This document shows positions 39,001 through 45,980 of a stretch of DNA of 45,980 nucleotides, in pieces. The translations under genes and the position numbers were made by a program. A model generated the notes under the pieces. The model was not told the DNA's origin. It saw only the letters and a list, made by a program, of their open reading frames with translations, and did not search any database. Origin of the DNA: Bacteroidota bacterium (GTDB taxonomy: Bacteria; Bacteroidota; Bacteroidia; AKYH767-A; OLB10); contig CANFIN010000012.1 of NCBI GenBank assembly GCA_947447155.1, positions 1 to 45,980 on the forward strand, in the 5' to 3' direction. Each line of letters begins with the position of its first letter. Positions within the stretch are counted from its first letter, which is position 1.

Positions 39001-39647
39001 CCAGTCAGGCTATTTTAGCAAACAATTGCGATTTTATTATTATCGGTAATAATTATGTAATAAATAAGGAAGAATTCGCTAAACAAATATTTGAAAATAA
39101 CGAACTAAGTGATAAACCACTAGTATTTGTAAATAACTCCCCTGATGAATGCATACGCGAGATCAATACAATTTTATCAAATGATGAATTTGACAATTTA
39201 AATTTAGCAGCAACATCAAATGATTTAGAAAGCTACTTTATACTAGATGAAAATACATTAAAAGAAAAAAATGTTCTTGTTGTTGACGATGATGTTAGAA
39301 ATATTTACTCACTAACGAGTATTTTAGAAAACGAAAAAATGAACATTTATACTGCCTTCAATGGTGATGACGCACTACTAAAACTGGAAACAAATAAAAT
39401 TGACATTATACTAATGGACATAATGATGCCAGGTAAAAATGGATACGAAACAATAAAAGAAATCAGACAAATAAATAAATACAAAGAACTTCCAATAATT
39501 GCAGTTACTGCTAAAGCAATGAAAGGCGATCGAGAGCTTTGCATCGAATCTGGTGCTAATGATTACTTAACAAAACCAATATCAACTGAAGTTTTAATTA
39601 GAAAAATGAAACAACAATTAAACACAATAAAAAATGAAAACAAGTAA
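36036..39647 (+). CDS. hybrid sensor histidine kinase: TM/HAMP-GAF-HisKA-HATPase-REC-pseudoREC-REC
   Basis: FLANMSHELRTPLNSIL H-box, GTGLGLAICKEL G-box, VLIVEDD...DLILP and VLVVDDD...MDIMMPGKNG...LTKPI receivers; start moved to MIKIKTG. Confidence 0.93.
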   Translation: MIKIKTGTFRSIDKKIESSFIIVLVVSILSVFISFYVIKTNQNKTAEIINKTNPTLLQINKLQLLVHNSALYTSNGIYNSNQRFYLDSLQQIKNVDFTKIKTKLIALNKSDNPDYVPLNDCIHKYELLLNSENHLLNSLYAAIDNNDTKYYAKATLELQKIIMPSSNELSYQLKKISNRQANFLIHVQDEMLYSYNWILIVVVGLSVMLLLLMFNAAYIIKKQILTPVLKVQNVLIQLGRGELAEFNIETPDNAIGVMIKELKKSISSLRKKAAFVEEIGKGNFNQTFEPLSAKDVQGKALIEMRNRLAISHESEKLRRWQHDGLVRLNEIMRTSNKDFTDLLEKIIETIVGHLKVDQAAIFLLHNEDMNDLHIQLGAYYNLNSKILNSKRYELKSSLVGNVLETKKTIISADTFDPYFTIESTEGVESSSCNIVVIPLMTSGTVVGAIQVAKLNTFINEEIELLEKMAEPIAASLYNVRANLKTNQLLIESRKQAEELAFQEQELKKINNELTQKSELLEASEEELKFKQDELKKVNLILGEKARLLEDKNIAIEEARRNITAKATQLEQSNKYKSAFLANMSHELRTPLNSILILAKLLAEDRKNHLNEKQREHAQVIHKSGSDLLMLINDILDLSKIEAGKLDLQFERMPIDEIIDDISSLFVELANESKIKFEIESTIEKDILICTDRIRLGQILKNLLSNAFKFTPTNGLVKVIFELTTETNELIIKVIDTGIGIASEKQSLIFDAFQQADGSTNRKFGGTGLGLAICKELTSMMGGIIELSSEPLKGSCFKIQLPQDNTAEIEQLNNEAISNEIIDVELNQGSAYNKKLVLIVEDDVIFSTVLTDYCKKNNLEYIVAQNGAQALELTKSYKPNAIILDLILPIINGWEFIDLIKSNPDLKNIPIHIISAADKNMNDKNLKADSYLSKPVEKNDLDLLFEKIKKENSTTSKILFIGQPNEIDKAVLKQLSKINVSLSINFLSDASQAILANNCDFIIIGNNYVINKEEFAKQIFENNELSDKPLVFVNNSPDECIREINTILSNDEFDNLNLAATSNDLESYFILDENTLKEKNVLVVDDDVRNIYSLTSILENEKMNIYTAFNGDDALLKLETNKIDIILMDIMMPGKNGYETIKEIRQINKYKELPIIAVTAKAMKGDRELCIESGANDYLTKPISTEVLIRKMKQQLNTIKNENK

Positions 39648-40044
39648 AGAAAGTAAAATTCTTATTGTCCATAATCGCCCGCAATTTATCCTGGCTTTAG
39701 AGGCAACATTAAATAAACCAAATCGAATATTCTTAAATGCTACCTCTGGATTAGAGACAATGGCAATGACAAAAATTGATGATGTTGATTTAATCATCAT
39801 GGATTGTAATATTGATGATATGGACATAATCTCTCTTACTGGATTATTAAGAATACAAGAAAAAACTAAAAACATTCCTTTTATAATTATAAATGAAACA
39901 CCTACTCTATTTGAAAGCTATTTCCATTCATGGCCCACTGATAGTGTAGAATTTTTAGTTTATCCAATAAATTCCGATAGAATAGAAAAGGTGGTACAAC
40001 AATTTGAAAAAAATGATTTCAAATGGGCTGTAAAAGTTAAATAA
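39634..40044 (+). CDS. stand-alone degenerate receiver-domain protein
   Basis: KILIVHNRPQFILALEATL...VDLIIMDCNIDDMDI...IPFIIINET...VEFLVYPIN fold pattern with key residues replaced. Confidence 0.82.
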   Translation: MKTSKESKILIVHNRPQFILALEATLNKPNRIFLNATSGLETMAMTKIDDVDLIIMDCNIDDMDIISLTGLLRIQEKTKNIPFIIINETPTLFESYFHSWPTDSVEFLVYPINSDRIEKVVQQFEKNDFKWAVKVK

Positions 40045-40046
40045 TT

Positions 40047-40079
40047 AAAAGCCTCGACATTCAGTCGGGGCTTTTTTTA
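40047..40079 (+). terminator. rho-independent-like terminator
   Basis: AAAAGCCTCGACATTCAGTCGGGGCTTTTTTTA. Confidence 0.8.
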
Positions 40080-40109
40080 TTAACGGGCAATTTCTATTTT
40101 TATAAGCAA

Positions 40110-41579
40110 ATGAAATGGCCTAATCACCTTAATGCGAAACGGATTCTGTTCTGCTCTATAATCGTTTTTGTATTAGTTCACTTAATTTATATTAACCTCC
40201 CACCGTGTAGTATACATGTATGGCGCCAGTGTAATACATTAGCCGTTGCTCAGAATTTTTATGAAGAGGATTTAAATATACTTGAACCTCGTATTGATAG
40301 AAGATTTGAAAGCGATGGAATCACAGGTACGGCCTTCCCAATTTACGAATGGTTGTTGGCTATTATCTATAAAATTACTGGGGTTCATTATTGGGTACAC
40401 CGTTTATTTTCTTTGATTATTACAATTACCGCGACTGTTTTTGCCTTTTTATTTCTTAAAAATATCACGTCAAATACTATTGCTGCTTCTATAGCTACTT
40501 CCTTATTATTATGGACTCCAGAATTGTTTTATCATAGCATCAATGCTATTCCTGATATACTTGCACTTTGCACAGGTTTCATAGGCTTATATTATTACTC
40601 GAAGAAAGATCGAGATAACTTTTCAAGCATACTATCCTTTTTATTTTTGACAATAAGCGGACTTATTAAAATACAATACTTAATGATTGGCGTATTTCTT
40701 TTAGTAGATTTTATTAAGTCGAAGAATAAGTATAGAAAAACGATTAAAGAAGATTTATTAATCATTAGTGCGGGCTTTTTTTGCTTAGCTGTAGTATATA
40801 GCTGGTATAATTATTCTTTACATTTAATAGAGCAATCGAATTTACGCGACTTTGGAATTGAAATCAGATCAGCAAGTAATTTACAAGCAGCCTTGGCTAC
40901 GCTAAGAAAAAACTTAATAAGCGATTTTCCGGAATTGGTTTTTGGATTTGCTAATACATTAGTGATTATAATAGGATGCTATGCATCGTTTTCAAAAAAA
41001 TCGAATAGGTACCTAATACAATTTTCAGCATTACTATTCATTTATTGCGTTTACCATTTCCTTGAACTAAGACAAATGGATGTCCATCATTATTACATGA
41101 TTCCAATTTACTTTGCAATCATAGCATTACTTTATAATGGCATAGAATTTTTGTTTAAAAAGGGTAGATACGCTTTAATCCTAATAGTATTGATAGTTCA
41201 ACCTGCATTAGCTTGCATCAGAATTATACCTGCGCGATGGGGCAAGAGTGATTTAGGTATTTCACAATCATTCAGTGATCAATCAAAATTAGAAAAATTA
41301 AAATCATTCATACCTTACAATGCAAAAGTAATTGCAGGTCCTGATGAATCAGGTTGTATCTATCTATACTTCCTCCACAAAAAAGGATTTGGATACGAAA
41401 GAGAAAATCAATTAACAGAAACTAAAGAAGGTAAATTGCTTATAGAAAATTACATTGACAGAGGGGCGACTTACTTAGTTACCACAAATGCATCTGATGT
41501 AAAGAATGATATACTTGCTCAATATTTCGAAAAAGCAATTCAGTTTAACGAGTTTTATATTATCAAACTAAAAAAATGA
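40110..41579 (+). CDS. glycosyltransferase family 39/ArnT-like polytopic membrane protein
   Basis: Multiple TM segments, N-terminal HVWRQCNTLAVAQNFYEEDLNILEPRID typical of this group. Confidence 0.8.
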   Translation: MKWPNHLNAKRILFCSIIVFVLVHLIYINLPPCSIHVWRQCNTLAVAQNFYEEDLNILEPRIDRRFESDGITGTAFPIYEWLLAIIYKITGVHYWVHRLFSLIITITATVFAFLFLKNITSNTIAASIATSLLLWTPELFYHSINAIPDILALCTGFIGLYYYSKKDRDNFSSILSFLFLTISGLIKIQYLMIGVFLLVDFIKSKNKYRKTIKEDLLIISAGFFCLAVVYSWYNYSLHLIEQSNLRDFGIEIRSASNLQAALATLRKNLISDFPELVFGFANTLVIIIGCYASFSKKSNRYLIQFSALLFIYCVYHFLELRQMDVHHYYMIPIYFAIIALLYNGIEFLFKKGRYALILIVLIVQPALACIRIIPARWGKSDLGISQSFSDQSKLEKLKSFIPYNAKVIAGPDESGCIYLYFLHKKGFGYERENQLTETKEGKLLIENYIDRGATYLVTTNASDVKNDILAQYFEKAIQFNEFYIIKLKK

Positions 41580-41926
41580 AAAACAGAATAGCTAGTTTCA
41601 AATATGCATTGAATGGAATTCGTTTGATGTTTAAAAGCGGACCAAATTTTATTATACAACTGCTGATTGCTTTTGCAACAATAAGTGCTGGATTGTATTT
41701 TCAAATGCGTAGTGGTGAATGGACGATTATTTTAATTTGCATTGCAGGAGTTTTATCCACTGAGATGTTTAACACTGCAATTGAAAAAATGGTAAATCAT
41801 TTATCACCTGAAAAGAATAAATACGCAGGCGAAATAAAAGACCTAGCTGCAGGTGCGGTATTATTATTTTCAATTATTACAGCAATCATCGGAATAATTA
41901 TTTTTTATCCCTACTTGATGCACTAA
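41576..41926 (+). CDS. diacylglycerol kinase family protein
   Basis: ALNGIRLMFKSGPNFIIQLLIA...STEMFNTAIEKMVNHLSPEKN...IKDLAAGAVLL. Confidence 0.93.
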   Translation: MKNRIASFKYALNGIRLMFKSGPNFIIQLLIAFATISAGLYFQMRSGEWTIILICIAGVLSTEMFNTAIEKMVNHLSPEKNKYAGEIKDLAAGAVLLFSIITAIIGIIIFYPYLMH

Positions 41927-42489
41927 AGTCCTGCGTTTGTTCTGAATAATTTTACAGCAATTGCCATAAGCACTACACCGAATACTTTTCGTATTATGCT
42001 TATGCCAGCTTTACCAAGTGCCTTTTCTAACGGTCCTACCATACGAAGTACAACATAAACTACAATCATATTCAAGGAGATTCCAATTAAAATTGTTGGA
42101 ATATCGTATTGAGCGCGTAACGAGATTAAAGTAGTCATGGTTCCTGTACCAGCAATTAAAGGAAAGGCAATTGGCACGATGGAGGCAGTTTCAGGAATAT
42201 CATCGCGATACAATCGTATTCCTAAAATCATCTCCAATGCTAAAAAGAAAATAACTAGTGAACCAGCAATGGCAAAAGAAGAAACATCAATGCCTATTAA
42301 CTTTAAGATGCTTTCTCCAAGAAAGAGGAACAATACCATTATTACTAGTGATGCAATTGTTGCTTTTTCAGAATGAATAACACCAACCCTGTTTCTAGTT
42401 TCAATAATTACTGGTAACGAACCAATAATATCAATTACGGCAAATAATATCATTGTTACCGATATAATATCTTGAATGGATATGTTCAT
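41923..42489 (-). CDS. MarC family integral membrane protein
   Basis: FAVIDIIGSLPVII...AGSLVIFFLALEMILG...PIAFPLIAGTGTMTTLISL. Confidence 0.93.
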   Translation of the reverse strand: MNISIQDIISVTMILFAVIDIIGSLPVIIETRNRVGVIHSEKATIASLVIMVLFLFLGESILKLIGIDVSSFAIAGSLVIFFLALEMILGIRLYRDDIPETASIVPIAFPLIAGTGTMTTLISLRAQYDIPTILIGISLNMIVVYVVLRMVGPLEKALGKAGISIIRKVFGVVLMAIAVKLFRTNAGL

Positions 42490-42670
42490 TGGATTATTTT
42501 TTATTTTAATTCAAAACTAATAAATTTAGGCAATATCTATTTAATGGAAAAGAGAACGCAATCTTTAAACTACAATAAATCAAATATTACAATTCGTTTC
42601 AATGAAATTAAATGATTCTGTTTTTGTTTGAATTATATTCGCATTGGATATCTAACTACCCAAATTCATA

Positions 42671-43633
42671 ATGAATCTTAATTTACTTATTGAAAACCTA
42701 ACAAATCCCGCTTTGCTTTTTTTCGTGCTGGGTATTATTGCTGTTTATTTAAAAAGTGATTTAGAAATTCCACCTAATTCTTCTAAATTTATTTCACTTT
42801 ATCTACTGTTTGCTATCGGATTTAAAGGTGGGCAAGAATTATCTAATGAAGGATTTACATATGAGGTAGGATTATCTATAGCTTTTGGGATAGCCTTATC
42901 GTTAGTGATTCCAGTTTATACTTTTTTCATTTTAAAAAAGAAACTTAGTATATACGATGCCGGAGCAATTGCAGCAGCTTATGGATCAGTAAGCGCTGTT
43001 ACATTTGTAACGGGTGTGAGTTATATGGAAGCACAGCATTTGCAACTGCATGGTCATATGGTTGCTATAATGGCCATGATGGAATCGCCAGCGATTATTA
43101 TGGGATTGCTTTTAATTTCTATTTATAATAAAAATGATTCAGAAGCAATCGATAAAAAAAGTGCGATTACTCATTCGTTTACGAATGGAAGTGTTGTGTT
43201 AATTTTAGGAAGTTTAATTATTGGTTGCTTAGCGAGCGCAAAACAGGCAGAAGGTATTAAACCATTTACCAACGATTTATTCAAAGGATTTTTAGCCATC
43301 TTTTTATTAGATATGGGGATAACGAGTGGGAAAAAATTAAAATCGTTTTTTTCTTTTGGATGGTTCCCAATTTTATTCGCCATCCTAATTCCGTTATTCA
43401 ATGGAATTGTGATTGCTTACGTGAGCTCATTTATAACTTCAGATATCGGAAGCAGATTTATGTTTGCTGTACTTGCTGCAAGTGCCTCCTATATTGCTGT
43501 ACCTGCGGCTATGAAAATTTCTGTTCCTAAAGCGAACCCAGGATTATTTCTTCCCATGGCCCTGGCCGTTACATTCCCAATAAATATTACGATTGGAATG
43601 CCATTGTATTTATTAGTAGTACAAAACACCTAA
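42671..43633 (+). CDS. sodium-dependent bicarbonate transport family permease (SbtA-like)
   Basis: LLFAIGFKGGQEL, AAAYGSVSAVTFVTG, ASYIAVPAAMKISVPKANPGLFLPMALAVTFPINITIGMPLY. Confidence 0.88.
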   Translation: MNLNLLIENLTNPALLFFVLGIIAVYLKSDLEIPPNSSKFISLYLLFAIGFKGGQELSNEGFTYEVGLSIAFGIALSLVIPVYTFFILKKKLSIYDAGAIAAAYGSVSAVTFVTGVSYMEAQHLQLHGHMVAIMAMMESPAIIMGLLLISIYNKNDSEAIDKKSAITHSFTNGSVVLILGSLIIGCLASAKQAEGIKPFTNDLFKGFLAIFLLDMGITSGKKLKSFFSFGWFPILFAILIPLFNGIVIAYVSSFITSDIGSRFMFAVLAASASYIAVPAAMKISVPKANPGLFLPMALAVTFPINITIGMPLYLLVVQNT

Positions 43634-43656
43634 AAAAATAAAAATGTGTTTAAAAT

Positions 43657-43689
43657 AAAAATCCCCGAGCAGAACTCGGGGATTTTTTT
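43657..43689. terminator. bidirectional terminator between convergent SbtA-like and accC genes
   Basis: AAAAATCCCCGAGCAGAACTCGGGGATTTTTTT. Confidence 0.85.
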
Positions 43690-45025
43690 ATTTCAACTTA
43701 AACGTTTCCATAAACTTAGTGGTATAATTACCTTTTCGAAAATCTTCATTTAGCATTAGCTGCTGATGAAAAGGAATGGTTGTTTTTACACCTTCAATAA
43801 CGAATTCGCTAAGTGCTCTTTCCATTGTTTGAATAGCTTCTTCTCGCGTTTGTGCAACAGTAATTAACTTTGCAATCATCGAATCATAATATGGAGGAAT
43901 TGTATAACCTGCATAGATATGTGAATCGACACGAACTCCATGTCCGCCTGGCTGATGCAATACTGTTATCTTGCCTGGAGAAGGACGGAAATCATTATAA
44001 GGATCTTCTGCATTAATTCGACATTCGATCGCATGCATAGTAGGATAATGATTATTTCCGCTGATAGGTACACCTGCAGCAATCTTGATTTGTTCTTTAA
44101 TCAAATCATAATTGATTACCTCTTCTGTTACTGGATGCTCTACCTGAATACGTGTATTCATTTCCATGAAGTAAAACTTCCCGTGCTTATCTACTAAGAA
44201 CTCGATTGTTCCTACACCTTCGTAATTACTTGCAAGCGTAGCTTTGATTGCGGCCTCACCCATTTCGTGACGAAGTTTTTCTGTCATGAATGGAGAAGGA
44301 GTTTCTTCCAGTAATTTTTGATGGCGACGTTGAATCGAACAATCACGCTCACTTAAATGACATGCCTTTCCATATTGATCACCTGCAATCTGAATTTCAA
44401 TATGACGTGGTTCTTCGATATATTTTTCCATGTACATACCATCGTTACCGAAGGCTGCACCTGCTTCTGTACGTGCAGTATCAAATGCTTTCTCTATCTC
44501 ATCTTCTTTCCAAACGATACGCATTCCTTTACCTCCACCACCGGCAGTTGCTTTAAGGATTACAGGATAACCAATTTCTTTCGCATCCTTTTTAGCTTCT
44601 TCAATATCTGATATCAAACCTTCTGAACCAGGAATTGTTGGAACGCCTGCTCGCTTCATTGTTTCTTTTGCATTGGCTTTATCACCCATTGCATCGATTT
44701 GGTCAGGTGTTGCACCAATAAATTTAATTCCGTGCTGCTGACAAATAGCCGAGAACTTTGAATTCTCCGATAAGAAACCATAACCTGGATGAATTGCATC
44801 TGCATTAGTGATTTCTGCTGCAGCAATGATTCGTGGAATATTTAAATACGAATCACGACTTTGCGGCGGACCAATACATACAGCTTCATCTGCGAAGCGC
44901 ACATGCAAACTTTCTTTATCTGCCGTCGAGTAAACTGCAACTGTGCGAATACCCATCTCTTTACAAGTACGGATAATACGCAATGCAATCTCGCCTCTGT
45001 TGGCAATCAATATTTTCTTAAACAT
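43688..45025 (-). CDS. accC: acetyl-CoA carboxylase biotin carboxylase subunit
   Basis: [26 protein letters not shown]...[14 protein letters not shown]...[16 protein letters not shown]. Confidence 0.98.
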   Translation of the reverse strand: MFKKILIANRGEIALRIIRTCKEMGIRTVAVYSTADKESLHVRFADEAVCIGPPQSRDSYLNIPRIIAAAEITNADAIHPGYGFLSENSKFSAICQQHGIKFIGATPDQIDAMGDKANAKETMKRAGVPTIPGSEGLISDIEEAKKDAKEIGYPVILKATAGGGGKGMRIVWKEDEIEKAFDTARTEAGAAFGNDGMYMEKYIEEPRHIEIQIAGDQYGKACHLSERDCSIQRRHQKLLEETPSPFMTEKLRHEMGEAAIKATLASNYEGVGTIEFLVDKHGKFYFMEMNTRIQVEHPVTEEVINYDLIKEQIKIAAGVPISGNNHYPTMHAIECRINAEDPYNDFRPSPGKITVLHQPGGHGVRVDSHIYAGYTIPPYYDSMIAKLITVAQTREEAIQTMERALSEFVIEGVKTTIPFHQQLMLNEDFRKGNYTTKFMETFKLK

Positions 45026-45056
45026 AGTTTACTATTTAATGATTAAACAAGACGTC

Positions 45057-45533
45057 TTAGCTAGGATCAACTAAGAACAATGGCTGGTCATACTCAACAG
45101 GAGAAGAATTGTCTACTAATACTTTTACAATTCTTCCTGAAATTTCAGACTCGATTTCATTAAATAATTTCATTGCTTCGATAATACAAACCGCCTGACC
45201 AGATTTTATTTCATCTCCAACATTTACAAAGTTTGGTTTATCTGGACTAGATGCACGATAGAAAGTACCAATCATAGGACTTTTAACCGTGATGTATTTT
45301 GATTCATCATTGGATGCCGCTGGTGCAGGTGCAGGTGTTGCTGCAACAGGAGCTGGTGCTGCTTGCATTGGCATTTGCATTTGCATCATTGGAGCTGCAG
45401 TTAACACTTGCTCAACTACTCTTGGAGCTGCATTTTTAATGGTGATTTTCACCGTATCAGTTTCTAAGCTAACTTCACTTACACCTGATTTTGAAACGAA
45501 CTTTATAAGTTCTTCGATTTCCTTTTTGTTCAT
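45057..45533 (-). CDS. accB: acetyl-CoA carboxylase biotin carboxyl carrier protein
   Basis: Ala/Pro linker; VKSPMIGTFYRASSPDKPNFVNVGDEI...CIIEAMKLFNEIESE biotinyl motif. Confidence 0.98.
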   Translation of the reverse strand: MNKKEIEELIKFVSKSGVSEVSLETDTVKITIKNAAPRVVEQVLTAAPMMQMQMPMQAAPAPVAATPAPAPAASNDESKYITVKSPMIGTFYRASSPDKPNFVNVGDEIKSGQAVCIIEAMKLFNEIESEISGRIVKVLVDNSSPVEYDQPLFLVDPS

Positions 45534-45715
45534 AGAAGGAGTTTTTATGAGTCGTCAAAAATAAGCTATTTTGCTTAAAAACGATTGAATTTTGATTAAA
45601 AATTGGCCAAAATCATTGAATTTTCTTCAAAATTGAGGAAAATAACAAAAATTGACTTTAATCAAATCGAACTTAATTTATAAATTGAAAGTGAGTTTAA
45701 ATTGGCTAATTAAAA

Positions 45716-45980
45716 TTAATATGCCCACTTCACCCAAATAGAACCCCATGTAAATCCTCCACCAAAAGCAGCGATAATAATATTATCTCCCTTCTTGAAT
45801 TTACTTTCCCATTCCCATAAACAAAGTGGAATTGTTCCGTTGGTTGTATTGCCGTAACGCTCAATATTAAGTGTTACTTTTTCATCGCTAACGCCCATAC
45901 GACGAGCCGTTGCATCAATAATTCTTTTGTTTGCCTGATGCGGAATTAACCATGCAACATCATCCGAAGTTAAATGATTA
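45716..45980 (-). CDS. fabH: beta-ketoacyl-ACP synthase III, C-terminal part, truncated by window end
   Basis: [48 protein letters not shown]...[11 protein letters not shown]; frame open to 45980. Confidence 0.93.
   Translation of the reverse strand, partial: NHLTSDDVAWLIPHQANKRIIDATARRMGVSDEKVTLNIERYGNTTNGTIPLCLWEWESKFKKGDNIIIAAFGGGFTWGSIWVKWAY

Noticed and set aside
43940-45046. Plus-strand ORFs antisense to accC
   Set aside because: Low-complexity spurious frames opposite a highly conserved gene
45289-45564. 91-aa Ala/Gly-rich plus-strand ORF
   Set aside because: Antisense translation of the Ala/Pro linker of accB

Overview
This is a 46-kb AT-rich window from a Bacteroidota chromosome. 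The assignment rests on a full-length SprA/Sov-type T9SS translocon, several T9SS C-terminal sorting domains (type A and type B/CHU_C), DUF6029/Omp28 proteins and TAnnTTTG-like promoter boxes. Most of it is core or housekeeping: a DUF3109 protein, acyl-CoA thioesterase, GT9 glycosyltransferase, TatD, type I asparaginase, gcvH-sprA-ruvA, MaeB, glutaryl-CoA-type acyl-CoA dehydrogenase, dgkA, MarC, an SbtA-like permease and fabH-accB-accC. I see three tRNAs: Arg(CCG), Ser(GGA) and Cys(GCA). I do not see phage, transposase, CRISPR or a recognised defence island. The stretches most worth a second look are: (1) a six-gene secreted/envelope cluster combining two Omp28-family proteins, a TlpA-like thioredoxin and a DUF6029 outer-membrane protein with a CxxxxC motif; (2) a hybrid histidine kinase with an internal pseudo-receiver plus a coupled stand-alone pseudo-receiver; (3) a NarL-type regulator whose phospho-acceptor Asp is Glu; (4) tRNA-linked repeat mosaics at 1-490 and 7081-7499; (5) a DUF2442/DUF4160 gene pair; (6) a competing-hairpin intergenic region at 27005-27066. 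Everything was read by eye; no homology search or folding was run.
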